The translations under genes and the position numbers were made by a program. The notes under the pieces are model-generated. The model did no database searches and was not told the origin of the DNA. It saw nothing but the letters and a program-made list of their open reading frames with translations. DNA of 64,000 bases from NCBI RefSeq assembly GCF_022869865.1, contig NZ_CP094984.1:1984001-2048000 (forward strand). Reading direction: 5' to 3'. The DNA is from Arthrobacter zhangbolii (GTDB taxonomy: Bacteria; Actinomycetota; Actinomycetes; Actinomycetales; Micrococcaceae). The stretch's first letter is position 1, and each line of letters starts with the position of its first letter. This document shows positions 29,233-40,223 of the stretch, piece by piece.

Positions 29233-30584
29233 CAGGATTCCTTTGCGGCAACAGGGTGGGGCGTATTGAGTCTGCCGTCGCGGACCGTGGGGTGTCCGTT
29301 ATAGAAGACGGTCTGCACCACTCCGGGCAGTTCCAGCCCGGCGAACGGACTGTTGCGCCCCTTGGTAGCCATCTTAGAAGGGTCCACCGTCCGCGACGCA
29401 GTCGGGTCCACCAATATGACGTTGGCCGGTTCGCCCGCTGCAATGGGCCGTCCCTGGCCGGGGACGTCACCGATCAGCGCGGGCGTAAAGGACGTGATCC
29501 GGGCGAAGTCCGCCCAGCTCATCAGTCCGGTGTCGATCATGGTGTGCTGCACTACGGACAGGGCGGTTTCCAGTCCGGTCATGCCCATGGCGGCCTGCGC
29601 CCATTCGCATTCCTTGTGCTCGCTCGGATGCGGGGCGTGGTCGGTGCCGACAATGTCGATGGTCCCGTCCGCCAGTCCGCGCCGGACGGCGTCGACGTCG
29701 GCCGCGGTGCGCAGCGGCGGGTTCACCTTGTAGACCGGGTCGTAGCTGCGCACCATCTCGTCGGTCAGGAGCAGGTGGTGCGGGGTGACTTCGGCCGTGA
29801 CGCGAATGCCCTGTGCCTTGGCCCAGCGGAGGATGTCCACGGATCCTGCGGTGGAGACGTGGCAGACGTGCAGGCGCGAGCCGGTGTGGCGGGCCAGCAG
29901 TACGTCGCGGGCAATGATGGCTTCCTCGGCGACGGCGGGCCAGCCGGCCAGGCCGAGGACCGCGCTGACGTCACCCTCGTTCATCTGGGCGCCTTCGGTC
30001 AGCCGGGGCTCCTGCGCATGCTGGGCGATGACGCCGCCGAAGGCCTTGACGTATTCAAGGGCCCGGCGCATCAGCACCGGGTCCGAGACGCACATGCCGT
30101 CATCGGAGAAGACCCGGACCCGGGCCCGGGAATCCGCCATCGCGCCGAGTTCGGCCAGGCGTTCGCCGGCCAGCCCGACCGTGACGGCGCCTACGGGGCG
30201 GACATCCACCCAGCCGGCGCGTTCGCCGAGGCTCAGGACCTGTTCCACCACGCCGGCGGTGTCCGCCACCGGCATGCTGTTGGCCATGGCGTGGACGGCG
30301 GTGAAACCGCCCAGGGCTGCGGCGCGGCTGCCGGTTTCCACGGTTTCAGCGTCTTCCCTGCCGGGTTCACGCAGGTGGGTGTGCAGGTCCACCATGCCGG
30401 GCAGGGCGATCAGGCCGCTGGCGTCGATCACCTCGGCGCCGTCCGGTGCCTGTGTCTCAGCTTCCGGGCCGACGGCGGTGATGGTCCCGTTTTCCAGCAG
30501 GATGTCCGCGGTTTCGAGCCCGAGGATGGTCGCGCCGCGGATCAGGTAGGAACCGGTCGGGGACGGGTTTCCGGGGTTGCTCAT
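29232..30584 (-). CDS. pyrC: Dihydroorotase
   Basis: This 450-residue class I amidohydrolase interconverts carbamoyl-aspartate and dihydroorotate. The metal-binding [20 protein letters not shown] appears near residue 65 as [10 protein letters not shown], and later metal ligands fall in [10 protein letters not shown] and in [12 protein letters not shown] with its conserved Asp. Length and motif order fit the long bacterial type. Its ATG overlaps the pyrB stop by 4 nt, and its stop touches the start of the PH-like gene. Confidence 0.96.
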   Translation of the reverse strand: MSNPGNPSPTGSYLIRGATILGLETADILLENGTITAVGPEAETQAPDGAEVIDASGLIALPGMVDLHTHLREPGREDAETVETGSRAAALGGFTAVHAMANSMPVADTAGVVEQVLSLGERAGWVDVRPVGAVTVGLAGERLAELGAMADSRARVRVFSDDGMCVSDPVLMRRALEYVKAFGGVIAQHAQEPRLTEGAQMNEGDVSAVLGLAGWPAVAEEAIIARDVLLARHTGSRLHVCHVSTAGSVDILRWAKAQGIRVTAEVTPHHLLLTDEMVRSYDPVYKVNPPLRTAADVDAVRRGLADGTIDIVGTDHAPHPSEHKECEWAQAAMGMTGLETALSVVQHTMIDTGLMSWADFARITSFTPALIGDVPGQGRPIAAGEPANVILVDPTASRTVDPSKMATKGRNSPFAGLELPGVVQTVFYNGHPTVRDGRLNTPHPVAAKES

Positions 30585-31576
30585 CGCTTCTGCTCCTGCA
30601 GTGTACGTTCGGAGCTGCTCTCGCCGGAGAGCAGCAGGTAGAGGGCGGCCATACGGACGGAAACGCCGTTGCTGACCTGGTCCAGGATGGTGGACCGCGG
30701 GGAATCGGCGGCACGGGCTGAAATTTCCAGCCCGCGGTTCATCGGCCCCGGGTGCATGATGATCGTGTCCTCCAAGCCCAGGGTGTCGAGACGGTCCAGG
30801 CGGACGTCGTCCAGGCCCCAGCGGCGGGAGTATTCGCGGACGGACGGGAAGAAGGCGGAGTGCATGCGTTCGCCCTGCACCCGCAGCATCATCACGGCAT
30901 CCGGCCGGGCGGCCAGCGCTTCATCCAGGTCATAGCTGACCGTGCACGGCCAGGACTCGACGCCGAACGGCAGCAGCGTGGGCGGGGCCACCAGGGTGAC
31001 TTCCGCACCGAGGGTGCGCAGCAGCCAGAGGTCCGAACGGGCTACCCGGGAATGCAGCACGTCCCCGACAATCACCACCTTCATGCCGGCCAGGTCGGTG
31101 CCCGCCGAGTCGGTGCCGTGCAGCCTGGCCCAGTGCCGGCGCATGGTGAAGGCGTCCAGCAGGGCCTGGGTGGGGTGTTCGTGCGTACCGTCTCCGGCGT
31201 TCAGGACGGCGGCATCAATCCAGCCCGAGGTTGCCAGGCGCGCCGGTGCCCCGGAGGAACCGTGCCGGATCACCACGGCGTCGGCGCCGATGGCGGCGAG
31301 GGTCTGGGCGGTGTCCTTCAGCGATTCGCCCTTGGAGACCGAGGACCCCTTGGCGGAGAAGTTGATGACGTCTGCGGACAGGCGTTTGGCGGCGGCCTCG
31401 AAGGAGATCCGGGTGCGGGTGGAATCTTCGAAGAACAGGTTCACCACGGTGCGTCCGCGCAGGGCGGGGAGCTTTTTGACCTCCCGCTCCCCCACCGCCG
31501 CCATCTGCTCCGCTGTGTCCAGAATCGCCAGGGCGTCGGCCCGGCTCAGGTCCAGTGTGGAAAGCAGATGCCTCAT
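30581..31576 (-). CDS. pyrB: Aspartate carbamoyltransferase catalytic subunit
   Basis: This 331-residue enzyme condenses carbamoyl phosphate and aspartate. The carbamoyl-phosphate site is [13 protein letters not shown] near residue 50; the conserved Lys lies in [14 protein letters not shown], and the aspartate side carries ALLDAFTM and [11 protein letters not shown]. No pyrI gene is present, so the enzyme is probably the unregulated trimer type. Start and stop overlap pyrR and pyrC by 4 nt each. Confidence 0.97.
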   Translation of the reverse strand: MRHLLSTLDLSRADALAILDTAEQMAAVGEREVKKLPALRGRTVVNLFFEDSTRTRISFEAAAKRLSADVINFSAKGSSVSKGESLKDTAQTLAAIGADAVVIRHGSSGAPARLATSGWIDAAVLNAGDGTHEHPTQALLDAFTMRRHWARLHGTDSAGTDLAGMKVVIVGDVLHSRVARSDLWLLRTLGAEVTLVAPPTLLPFGVESWPCTVSYDLDEALAARPDAVMMLRVQGERMHSAFFPSVREYSRRWGLDDVRLDRLDTLGLEDTIIMHPGPMNRGLEISARAADSPRSTILDQVSNGVSVRMAALYLLLSGESSSERTLQEQKR

Positions 31577-32148
31577 GCAGTGCCCTCGATAACCACTTCG
31601 TCGACGGCGGGAAGGTCGCTTTCGACCAGGCGGACGCGTACCTGTTCGCGGGAGGCGGTGGGCAGGTTCTTGCCTACATGGTCGGCGCGGATGGGCAGCT
31701 CACGGTGGCCCCGGTCCACCAGAACGGCCAGCCGGACGATGCGGGGGCGGCCGAGGTCCACCAGGGCATCCAGGGCGGCGCGGATGGTGCGGCCGGAGAA
31801 CAGGACATCGTCCACCAGCACCACGACTTTGTCGTCAATCCCGGAGACCGGTTCACGGGTGGCATACGGCGGCCGGGTGGGGCGGCGCGAGAGGTCGTCA
31901 CGAAACATCGTGACATCAAGCTGGCCGGTAATGGCTGCGGGGTCAACGCCCGGTGCCGCCGCAGCGATTTTCGCTGCCAGGCGTTGTGCCAGCGGATATC
32001 CGCGGCGGGGAATGCCCATCAGGACCAGATCTTCCGGGCCCTTGTTGGCCTCGAGGATCTCGTGGGCAATGCGCGTCAGCGCGCGGTCAATGTCAGCTGA
32101 AGACAGAACGGTACGGCTGGGTACCTGGACGGCATCTGTGCCAGTCAT
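31573..32148 (-). CDS. pyrR: PyrR pyrimidine operon regulator / uracil phosphoribosyltransferase
   Basis: This 191-residue PRTase-fold protein carries the PRPP-binding motif [18 protein letters not shown] near residue 105. PyrR binds a stem-loop in pyr mRNA when UMP is high; some members also have uracil phosphoribosyltransferase activity. It is the first gene of pyrR-pyrB-pyrC-carA-carB-pyrF. AGGAGG lies 8 nt before the ATG, and a PyrR-binding loop motif sits just upstream of it, so autogenous translational repression as in Mycobacterium smegmatis is likely. Confidence 0.95.
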   Translation of the reverse strand: MTGTDAVQVPSRTVLSSADIDRALTRIAHEILEANKGPEDLVLMGIPRRGYPLAQRLAAKIAAAAPGVDPAAITGQLDVTMFRDDLSRRPTRPPYATREPVSGIDDKVVVLVDDVLFSGRTIRAALDALVDLGRPRIVRLAVLVDRGHRELPIRADHVGKNLPTASREQVRVRLVESDLPAVDEVVIEGTA

Positions 32149-32165
32149 TTCCGCTTCCTCCTTCC

Positions 32166-32181
32166 CCGCCTCACAGGACGG
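32166..32181 (-). promoter_or_regulatory. PyrR-binding loop next to the pyrR ribosome binding site
   Basis: The transcript reads CCGUCCUGUGAGGCGG, with CCG/CGG arms and a UCCNGNGAGG loop as in known PyrR sites. It ends 3 nt before the AGGAGG of pyrR (32157-32162), with no terminator between. The same 10-mer TCACAGGACG recurs at 32213-32222. Confidence 0.72.
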
Positions 32182-32265
32182 AATTTAAAGGTTGAATGCG
32201 TGCAAGACGCTATCACAGGACGCGCGGCGGTCCCCTGCCGGCGGCCGTGTGCGACCTTGTGTGAC

Positions 32266-32271
32266 TATTCT
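32266..32271 (+). promoter_or_regulatory. Putative -10 box of the PrsW-type gene
   Basis: TATTCT ends 7 nt before the ATG at 32279, with no ribosome binding site. A leaderless mRNA is plausible. Confidence 0.45.
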
Positions 32272-32278
32272 GACTGCT

Positions 32279-33532
32279 ATGGACAGCCCTCCTTCGCCGA
32301 CCGGCCAACAGCACCCCGTTCAGCCGGCCCCTGCACCCCTTGGCCACGGGCCGGCCGGCAGTGCTGCCGGCCCGCCCCACGGGGCCCGGAGCCACGGTAC
32401 TGCGGTTGCACCGGCCTGGGCCCGCCCGGCACCGCGCCGGGACAGGGGCCTGACGGCCACGGTGGTGATGATTGTGGCCTCCTCGGCCGTGCTGGCGTGG
32501 GTTGGCATGTTCCTGCTCGACCGGCTTGGCCCGCCGGCCTTTATTATCTGCGGGATCCTCGCCCTGGTTCCGCTGGGCATTTGTGTCCTGGGCATCTGGT
32601 GGGTGGACCGGTGGGAGCCGGAGCCGCGCAGCACCCTGGTGTTCTGCTTCCTGTGGGGCGCCGGAGTATCCGTGGGCATCGCCCTGCTGGTGGGGCCCTA
32701 TTTCACCCTGGCACTGCTGGAGCTGGTGCCCTCCGGTTCGGCGGACCTGCTGGGCATGGTGATCCAGGCGCCGGTGGTGGAGGAGATTGCCAAGGGCATG
32801 GGTATCCTGCTGCTCCTGCTGGTCCGCCGGCGGATCTTCGACGGGCCGGTGGACGGCATTGTCTTCGCCGCCGCGGTGGCTGCGGGATTCGCCTTTACCG
32901 AGAACATCCTCTACTTCGGATCAGCGCTCCTGACCGCGGGCGGGGCCACGGTCTATCAGCTGGGCTTCACCTTCATCCTGCGCGGTCTGCTCTCCCCCTT
33001 TGCACATGTGCTGTTCACTGCCTGCACCGGCCTGGCCCTGGGCCTGGCCGCCCGGCGGGCGGGCAACGCCTGGATCGCTCCGGCGTTTGTGCTGGGACTG
33101 GTTCCGGCCATCCTGGGCCACATGCTGTGGAACGGCGGGCCGGCGCTTCTGTTCGGGGATTTCTTCGTTTTCTATTTCCTGCTCCAGGTGCCCTTTTTCG
33201 TCCTGGCGGTCACCGGCGTCTGGTTCCTCCGCCGCAGTGAGCAGCGCCTGACGCAGCGCCGGCTGGGTGAATACGCCGGGGCAGGCTGGTTCAGCGACGC
33301 CGAGGTGCAGATGCTGGCCACCGGCGCGGGCCGGCGCAGGGCCATGGCCTGGGCACGGGCACATCACACGGCGGCGCCCATGAAGGAGCTGATCCGGCGT
33401 TCCACGCGCCTGGCCCTGACCCGCCAGCAGATTGTCGCAGGACGGGAGGTGGAGGCCAACCGGGAATACGAGCGGACCCTGCTGGGTGAAGTCTCCGCCA
33501 TCCGCTCCGCCCTGCTGGCTGGAACCGCCTAG
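32279..33532 (+). CDS. PrsW-family intramembrane metalloprotease
   Basis: This 417-residue membrane protein has a Pro/Ala-rich N-terminal tail of about 55 residues, then about eight hydrophobic segments and a charged cytoplasmic C-terminus. The PrsW/CAAX-protease-like motifs are EEIAKG near residue 168, FAFTENILYF near 204 and HVLFTACTGL at about His242. In Bacillus, PrsW cleaves an anti-sigma factor; targets in Actinobacteria are mostly unknown. I chose the ATG at 32279 rather than 32192, since the latter adds 29 unconserved residues lying over the pyrR leader. It is divergent from the pyr operon. Confidence 0.88.
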   Translation: MDSPPSPTGQQHPVQPAPAPLGHGPAGSAAGPPHGARSHGTAVAPAWARPAPRRDRGLTATVVMIVASSAVLAWVGMFLLDRLGPPAFIICGILALVPLGICVLGIWWVDRWEPEPRSTLVFCFLWGAGVSVGIALLVGPYFTLALLELVPSGSADLLGMVIQAPVVEEIAKGMGILLLLLVRRRIFDGPVDGIVFAAAVAAGFAFTENILYFGSALLTAGGATVYQLGFTFILRGLLSPFAHVLFTACTGLALGLAARRAGNAWIAPAFVLGLVPAILGHMLWNGGPALLFGDFFVFYFLLQVPFFVLAVTGVWFLRRSEQRLTQRRLGEYAGAGWFSDAEVQMLATGAGRRRAMAWARAHHTAAPMKELIRRSTRLALTRQQIVAGREVEANREYERTLLGEVSAIRSALLAGTA

Positions 33533-33545
33533 CGGCAGGACGCAC

Positions 33546-33577
33546 GAAAGGACCGGCCCCGAGGGGCCGGTCCTTTC
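33546..33577. terminator. Bidirectional terminator between the PrsW-type gene and nusB
   Basis: Perfect 15-bp arms (33546-33560 and 33563-33577) with CTTTC/GAAAG at the foot give U-rich ends on both strands. The flanking genes are convergent. Confidence 0.88.
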
Positions 33578-33595
33578 AACATTGAGGCGTACGGA

Positions 33596-34006
33596 TCAGG
33601 CGAGCAGCGAGGGCTTCAGTTCCTGCAGCCGTCCAAGCAGTCCGTTGATAAAGGCCGGGGACTCGTCCGTGGACAGGGTCTTGGCCATTTCCACGGCTTC
33701 GCTGATGGCAACCTTGTCCGGAACGTCGTCGTTGTAGAGCAGTTCCCAGGCGCCCAGGCGGAGGATGATGCGGTCCACCGAAGGCATGCGTTCAAGCGTC
33801 CAGCCCTGCGAATACGTGCTCAGGAACTCGTCAATCTGTTCCTGCATCGCAACCACGCCTTCCACCAGGTCCATGGTGTAGGGGTTGATGGTCTGGTCGG
33901 TCCGTTCGCGGCGGGCCCGGATCACATCGAAGGCTGAAGCCGAACGCTGTTCGGCTTCGAAAAGGACCTCCAGTGCGCGGGTCCGTGCTTTACTGCGTGC
34001 ACTCAC
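33596..34006 (-). CDS. nusB: Transcription antitermination factor NusB
   Basis: This 136-residue all-helical protein binds boxA RNA with NusE (S10) and supports rRNA antitermination. It opens with [19 protein letters not shown], seen as [17 protein letters not shown], and has [27 protein letters not shown] in segments near the C-terminus. The start is a GTG overlapping the efp stop (GTGA), so efp and nusB are translationally coupled, as in many Actinobacteria. A bidirectional terminator follows. Confidence 0.95.
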   Translation of the reverse strand: MSARSKARTRALEVLFEAEQRSASAFDVIRARRERTDQTINPYTMDLVEGVVAMQEQIDEFLSTYSQGWTLERMPSVDRIILRLGAWELLYNDDVPDKVAISEAVEMAKTLSTDESPAFINGLLGRLQELKPSLLA

Positions 34007-34566
34007 TCGTTAACGCGTCCCAGGTAGTCGCCGGTGCGGGTGTCAACCTTGACCTTGGTGCCCTGTTCCAGGAACAGCGGCACCTGGATCTCGTAGCCGG
34101 TCTCGATGGTGGCGGGCTTGGTGCCACCGGTGGACCGGTCACCCTGCAGGCCGGGCTCGGTGTAGGTGATTTCCATGGTCACGGACGGCGGCAGCTCGAT
34201 GTAGAGCGGGGAGCCTTCGTGGATGGCGATGGTGACCATCATGGATTCGAGCATGAAGTTGGCGTTATCGCCAACGATCTTGCCCGGAACCGTGAGCTGG
34301 TCGAAATCGGAGGTATCCATGAAGACGTAGTCTTCGCCGTCCTGGTACAGGTACTGGTAGTCGCGGCGGTCCACCGTGGCGGTCTCGACCTTGATGCCGG
34401 CGTTGAACGTCTTGTCCACAACCTTGCCCGAGGTCACGTTGCGCATCTTGGTACGGACGAACGCACCACCCTTGCCCGGCTTCACGTGCTGGAACTCAAT
34501 GATGCTCCAGAGGTTGCCTTCAAGCTTCAGCACGGTGCCGTTCTTGATGTCGTTGGTCGTCGCCAC
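34003..34566 (-). CDS. efp: Translation elongation factor P
   Basis: This 187-residue three-domain, tRNA-shaped factor relieves ribosome stalling at polyproline. The tip loop reads KPGKGGAF with Lys32 at the position that is modified in some bacteria. No EpmA- or YmfI-like modification gene is in the window. The C-terminal domain ends [10 protein letters not shown], a standard EF-P ending. The start is a GTG with GGAAGAG upstream; TATAGA further up could be its -10 box. It overlaps nusB by 4 nt. Confidence 0.96.
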   Translation of the reverse strand: MATTNDIKNGTVLKLEGNLWSIIEFQHVKPGKGGAFVRTKMRNVTSGKVVDKTFNAGIKVETATVDRRDYQYLYQDGEDYVFMDTSDFDQLTVPGKIVGDNANFMLESMMVTIAIHEGSPLYIELPPSVTMEITYTEPGLQGDRSTGGTKPATIETGYEIQVPLFLEQGTKVKVDTRTGDYLGRVNE

Positions 34567-34652
34567 AGTTTCTCTTCCGTTGTCCGTCTATATGTTGTTC
34601 GTCAAAGTACGTTTAATTCAAGTCCGTCGACTATTCTACCCGCTTCGGAGAA

Positions 34653-35774
<1,122 letters not shown>

Positions 35775-36329
35775 CTAGTCTTCTCCTTTGGTGAGGACGG
35801 AAGTCAGCCGGTCAATAATGGCCGGAACAGTGAGTCCCCTGGTGTCAATGGTGATGTCGGCCAGGGATTCGTAAACGGGACGGCGTGCCGTGGCCAGCTC
35901 CTGCCAGCGCCGGACGGGGTCCGGGGCGAGCATTGGACGGTGTCCGGAACGGCTGATGCGTGGAAGCACTGTGGCAAGGTCCGTATCCAGAAACACTACA
36001 GTGGTCCCGGCCAGGAGTTGCTGTGTGCCGGAGTCCAGCACCGCTCCCCCGCCCAGGGAAATGACTGCCGGAACCGGTGATTCCAGTGCTGCCGCGACGG
36101 TCCGCGCTTCCACTTCCCGGAAATACCGTTCGCCCCTCGCGGTGAACAGGTCCGCGATGGACCCATGGCGTTCCACCACCAATTCGTCAGTGTCCACAAA
36201 CGGCAGTCCTGCCCGGGCTGCATAGCTGCGCCCGACCACGGATTTGCCGGCGGCCATAAACCCGATCAGGACCAGGTGCCGGCGGATGCTGTGTGGTTCG
36301 GGAAGGTGCGGGTCAGGACTGCGGGACAT
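35775..36329 (-). CDS. aroK: Shikimate kinase
   Basis: This 184-residue P-loop kinase phosphorylates shikimate at the 3-hydroxyl. The Walker A motif is [11 protein letters not shown] near residue 25, the shikimate-binding Asp lies in VDTDELVV, and the glycine-rich SLGGGAVL follows. The LID region contains RPMLAP. I chose the ATG at 36329 ([11 protein letters not shown]), which overlaps the aroC end by 17 nt; the frame remains open further into aroC but shows no similarity there. aroB follows without a gap. Confidence 0.95.
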   Translation of the reverse strand: MSRSPDPHLPEPHSIRRHLVLIGFMAAGKSVVGRSYAARAGLPFVDTDELVVERHGSIADLFTARGERYFREVEARTVAAALESPVPAVISLGGGAVLDSGTQQLLAGTTVVFLDTDLATVLPRISRSGHRPMLAPDPVRRWQELATARRPVYESLADITIDTRGLTVPAIIDRLTSVLTKGED

Positions 36330-37527
36330 CGGTACCAGCGGATTCCAGCGACTGCGGAATTGCCTCCAGGTAGGCACGGAGGTTCCGGGCCGTTTCGGGC
36401 ACCGAATCGCCGCCGAACTTCTCGATCACGGCTTCGGCCAAAACCAGGGCGACCATTGCCTCTGCGACCACACCGGCGGCGGGTACGGCACAGACGTCGG
36501 AGCGCTGGTGATGGGCGCGGGCAGGCTGGGACGTGCTGACGTCCACGGTGCGCAGGGCGCGGGGCACCGTGGCGATCGGCTTCATGGCCGCACGCACGCG
36601 CAGCAGTTCGCCAATGCTCATACCGCCCTCGATGCCTCCGGCACGGTTACCCGAACGGATCACGCGTCCGGAGGCGTCCTGCAGGATTTCGTCATGTGCT
36701 GCGGATCCGCGGCGGGTGGCGGTGAGGAAGCCGTCCCCCACTTCCACGCCCTTGATCGCCTGGATACCCATCAGGGCACCGGCAATCCGTGCATCGAGGC
36801 GGCGGTCCCAGTGCACGTAGCTGCCCAGTCCCGGCGGAAGGCCGTAGGCCAATACCTCAACCACTCCGCCGAGGGTTTCGCCCTCCTTGTGGGCGGCGTC
36901 GACTTCGGCCACCATGGCCGCGGAAACCTCCGGATCGAAGCAGCGCATCGGATCGGCGTCCAGCGCGTCGACGTCGGCAGGCAGCGGCAGCGCTGCGGTC
37001 TCGGGGGCCATCACGCCGGCAATTCCGACGGTGTGGCTGACAAGTTCAATACCGAGCTGGTTCAGGAAGGCGGAGGCAACCGCGCCGAGGGCTACCCGGG
37101 TGGCGGTTTCCCGGGCGCTGGCACGTTCCAGGACGGGCCGGGCCTCATCGAACCCGTACTTCTGCATACCGGTGAAGTCGGCGTGGCCGGGCCGCGGCCG
37201 GGTGAGCGGCGCGTTGCGGGCGGAATCGGCCAGCGTGGCCGGGTCCACGGGATCGGCGGCCATGACCTGTTCCCATTTGGGCCATTCCGTGTTGCCGATC
37301 TCGATGGCCACCGGCCCGCCCTGAGTGAGGCCGTGGCGGACCCCGCCGAGGATGCGGACGGCATCCTGTTCGAACTTCATCCGGGCGCCGCGGCCATAAC
37401 CAAGCCGGCGGCGGGCCAGGGCAGCCTGAATGGCGGCGCTGTCCACTTCGATTCCTGCAGGGACACCTTCAACAATTCCAACCAGTGCAGGTCCATGGGA
37501 CTCACCGGCGGTCAACCAACGCAACAT
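36313..37527 (-). CDS. aroC: Chorismate synthase
   Basis: This 404-residue enzyme converts EPSP to chorismate with reduced FMN. The first signature [18 protein letters not shown] appears at residues 8-25. The others are GRASARET, seen here as [16 protein letters not shown], and [14 protein letters not shown], which contains the conserved GGIEGG. Length and order are normal. It starts 32 bp after the aroE stop and overlaps aroK by 17 nt. Confidence 0.97.
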   Translation of the reverse strand: MLRWLTAGESHGPALVGIVEGVPAGIEVDSAAIQAALARRRLGYGRGARMKFEQDAVRILGGVRHGLTQGGPVAIEIGNTEWPKWEQVMAADPVDPATLADSARNAPLTRPRPGHADFTGMQKYGFDEARPVLERASARETATRVALGAVASAFLNQLGIELVSHTVGIAGVMAPETAALPLPADVDALDADPMRCFDPEVSAAMVAEVDAAHKEGETLGGVVEVLAYGLPPGLGSYVHWDRRLDARIAGALMGIQAIKGVEVGDGFLTATRRGSAAHDEILQDASGRVIRSGNRAGGIEGGMSIGELLRVRAAMKPIATVPRALRTVDVSTSQPARAHHQRSDVCAVPAAGVVAEAMVALVLAEAVIEKFGGDSVPETARNLRAYLEAIPQSLESAGTDVPQS

Positions 37528-37559
37528 GGTTTCAATACTGCCATGACCGGCGCGGCCGT

Positions 37560-38429
37560 TCAGCGCCGCGGGATACCCACAGCGTCACACATTGCATTTG
37601 TGACGCCGGCTTCGTCATGGAAGGCGTCCCCGGTGAACAGCCGAACCTGTTCCACCGCCTGGTACAGGAGCATTTCGACGCCGGCCACGACGGTGCCTCC
37701 GGCGCCGGACCAGGCTGCGGCGATACGGCTGGGCCAGGGGTCGTAGGCAACGTCCAGCAGGACGCCGCCCGGCACCACGCGGGCGAGCTCCCCGGCCAGC
37801 CCGTCCGCCGCGCGGGGCGGCAGGGTGGATATCACGACGTCGGCCTTCGAGCAGGCCTGCGCAGCATCCTCCCAGTGCCGTGACTGAACCCGGATGCCCG
37901 TGCGCTCCCCGGCCGCATGTACGCCCGCGGTGCCGGGCGCAGGATCGGGGAACCGGCGGGCGCAGACCTCCACGCCGGCGGCACCAAGCTCGGCCAGGGC
38001 CGCCACCGCGGCGCAGGCGGTACCGCCGGCGCCAAGCACCACGGCGCGCGGACGTTCGCGGACACCGGCATGGCGCAGGGCCCGGACAATCCCGTCCACG
38101 TCGGTGTTGTGACCGGTCAGGACGGTGCCGGAGCCCGCACGCGAAAACGTCACGGTGTTGAGTACGCCCAGGGCCTGGACGCGACGGTCCAACCGGTCCA
38201 TTTCGCCGACCATTACTGCCTTCAGCGGCATGGTGACCGACAGGCCGGCCCAGCCCCCGCCGTCGTGCAGCGAGGCTGCGAAGGCGGGGGCTTCGGCGGC
38301 GGTGAGGTCGATCGCCGCATAGTCGCAGGGGTAGCCCAGGTGGTCATACGCTGCCTGGTGGAGCAGCGGCGACTTGGAGTGGCTGATCGGGTGCCCCAGG
38401 ACGGCTGCGCGCAGCCGGGTCCGGTCCAC
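37560..38429 (-). CDS. aroE: Shikimate dehydrogenase
   Basis: This 289-residue NADP-dependent enzyme reduces 3-dehydroshikimate. The substrate site is [18 protein letters not shown] near residue 10, the catalytic Lys lies in [10 protein letters not shown], and the cofactor site is [15 protein letters not shown] near residue 130. The C-terminal [16 protein letters not shown] is typical. The start is a GTG placed directly after the mltG stop codon, so translation is probably coupled. It heads the aro genes. Confidence 0.95.
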   Translation of the reverse strand: MDRTRLRAAVLGHPISHSKSPLLHQAAYDHLGYPCDYAAIDLTAAEAPAFAASLHDGGGWAGLSVTMPLKAVMVGEMDRLDRRVQALGVLNTVTFSRAGSGTVLTGHNTDVDGIVRALRHAGVRERPRAVVLGAGGTACAAVAALAELGAAGVEVCARRFPDPAPGTAGVHAAGERTGIRVQSRHWEDAAQACSKADVVISTLPPRAADGLAGELARVVPGGVLLDVAYDPWPSRIAAAWSGAGGTVVAGVEMLLYQAVEQVRLFTGDAFHDEAGVTNAMCDAVGIPRR

Positions 38430-39644
38430 CTATCCGCACCGCCCCGGCTTCTGGGTGCCGCACCAGTCCTGGTATTCCTGCACGTACTTGGCGTGTTCAG
38501 CCAGGGTGGAGGAGAACTTGGTCTCGCCGCTGTCCAGGTTCACCGTGACCCAGTAGAAGTACGGGACATCCGCCGGGTTGGCAGCTGCATCAATGGCCTC
38601 GCGGCTGGGTGAGCCGATCGGGCCTACCGGCAGGCCCGGGTTGGCGTACGTGTTGTACGGGTTGGACTTGTCCGCCTTCTCCTCGGGCGTCAGCTCATAG
38701 CTCTTCCGGTCCAGGCCGTAGGTTACCGTTGCATCGGACTGGATCAGGCCGTTGGTTTCGGTGTTGTTCGGGCCCAGCCGGTTTTCGATGGAACCGGCAA
38801 CCGTGGCGTAGTCAGCCTCCCCCGCCTCGGCCTGGATGATGCTGGCCTTGGTCAGGATCCGGTACTGCTCCGCCGGATCGGTGATGCCTGCCTCCTCGAG
38901 CTGCGCGAAGGTGTTGGCGGTCATCTCCTTGACGATCTCCTCGGCCGTCATTTCGACGTCGAACCGGTATTCGCCCGGGTGCAGGTAACCCTCCAGGGAT
39001 ACGGCCTGCTCCGGCAGTCCGAACTGCTGCGGGTTCGCGGCCAGCGCCTGGAATTCGGAGAGCGGGATACGCGTGGAGGTGTTAAGGATTTCGAAGACCT
39101 CGCCCTGTCGGAGGTCGCGTGCAACGGCGGCATAGTGCACCTGGCCGCTGCCGTCACCCAGCAGGGCATCCACCGCTGCGGAGGAGGACATCTGGTACTT
39201 CATTTCGTAGGTGCCGGGCTGGATCTCCCGGCCGTCGGACTGCGCGGTGAACGCGTTCACGAATTCCTTCGAGGTGGCCACGATGTCTTCGGCCTCAAGT
39301 TTGCCGCCGATCAGCAGCGGGCCGTCGCCCTCGGCCACCGTGAAGGCCACGGAACCGTTACCGGCACCTTCGTAGTCCTTGATTTCGTTCATGCCCAACA
39401 GATCCCGCAGGAACATGGTCAATCCGAAAACGACGCCGGCGAAGAGTGCCAGCACCACCACCATCACAATGGTGCGGCGCCGGCGCCGGCGCTGCTTTTC
39501 CCGCGAAGGCCGCTGGCTCCGGCGGGTGGGAGCTTCAGCGGGTTCGGTGAAGAACTGTCCTACGGGAAGCTCCTCTGCCTGGCGCTGCCCCGGTTCATAT
39601 TCCGGTTCGGCCATGGCAGGGTACTCGGGATACCTGTGGCTCAT
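38430..39644 (-). CDS. mltG: Endolytic murein transglycosylase MltG
   Basis: This 404-residue inner-membrane protein has an acidic/proline N-terminal cytoplasmic part, a basic stretch (RRRRRR at about 52-57), one membrane helix at residues 58-79, and an extracellular YceG/MltG domain. The catalytic glutamate region reads IIQAEAGEADYATVAGSIENRL in segments, and the closing substrate loop has PYNTYANPGLPVGPIGSP. MltG cleaves nascent glycan strands and may end their growth. It overlaps the ruvX stop by 4 nt and is followed at once by aroE. Confidence 0.94.
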   Translation of the reverse strand: MSHRYPEYPAMAEPEYEPGQRQAEELPVGQFFTEPAEAPTRRSQRPSREKQRRRRRRTIVMVVVLALFAGVVFGLTMFLRDLLGMNEIKDYEGAGNGSVAFTVAEGDGPLLIGGKLEAEDIVATSKEFVNAFTAQSDGREIQPGTYEMKYQMSSSAAVDALLGDGSGQVHYAAVARDLRQGEVFEILNTSTRIPLSEFQALAANPQQFGLPEQAVSLEGYLHPGEYRFDVEMTAEEIVKEMTANTFAQLEEAGITDPAEQYRILTKASIIQAEAGEADYATVAGSIENRLGPNNTETNGLIQSDATVTYGLDRKSYELTPEEKADKSNPYNTYANPGLPVGPIGSPSREAIDAAANPADVPYFYWVTVNLDSGETKFSSTLAEHAKYVQEYQDWCGTQKPGRCG

Positions 39645-40222
39645 GGCGTGTTACCGCCGTCGCGCTCGATGTCCTGCGAAATTGTGAACTCCTCATTCGG
39701 GGCCGGCAGCGTTCCGCAGGTGCGGTGCGGCCGGCGCGGTGTAACCAGCTCCCCCACGTCCCTGTTCAGGGATCGTTGTGTGTCAATAGACTGCTGCAGA
39801 ATAGCTACAGCTGCCGCTTGATCAACCACTGTACGGTGGTTTCGGCTGTTCATTCCAGCTTCGTGCAGTGAACGGTGTGCGGAAACCGTTGTGAGACGCT
39901 CGTCCACAAGCCGTACCTGCTGGGTCTGCCCGGCATCTGCCAGGGCCTGTGCCAGGGCCTGCGCGTAGTCCCGGGCCATTTGCGTGGAGGCGGTTTCTCC
40001 CCCGCGCATACTGCGCGGGAGGCCCACAAATACCTCCACTGCATTCCGCTCGGCGGCCTCACGGACCACCACGCGGATGTCGCTGTTTTTCTTTGCGTCC
40101 CGCTTCAGCGTCCTGACCGGCATGGCCAGGACGCTGTCGGGATCACTGGCTGCCAGGCCGACCCGTACCAGGCCGACATCAACACCCAATTTGACCCCTG
40201 CGGGGGGCGCAGCACCGGACAA
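39641..40222 (-). CDS. ruvX: RuvX/YqgF family putative pre-16S rRNA nuclease
   Basis: This RNase H-fold protein has GVDVGLVRVGLAASDP at its start, GLPRSMRGGETASTQMA in the middle, and VDERLTTVSAHRSL followed by VDQAAAVAILQ at the end, carrying the conserved acidic residues. YqgF processes the 16S rRNA 5' end in E. coli and was long annotated as a Holliday-junction resolvase. The start is uncertain: a TTG at 40222, just after the alaS stop, gives 193 residues; an ATG at 40285 inside alaS would add 21. It lies between alaS and mltG, an order common in Actinobacteria. Confidence 0.88.
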   Translation of the reverse strand: MSGAAPPAGVKLGVDVGLVRVGLAASDPDSVLAMPVRTLKRDAKKNSDIRVVVREAAERNAVEVFVGLPRSMRGGETASTQMARDYAQALAQALADAGQTQQVRLVDERLTTVSAHRSLHEAGMNSRNHRTVVDQAAAVAILQQSIDTQRSLNRDVGELVTPRRPHRTCGTLPAPNEEFTISQDIERDGGNTP

Positions 40223-40223
40223 G

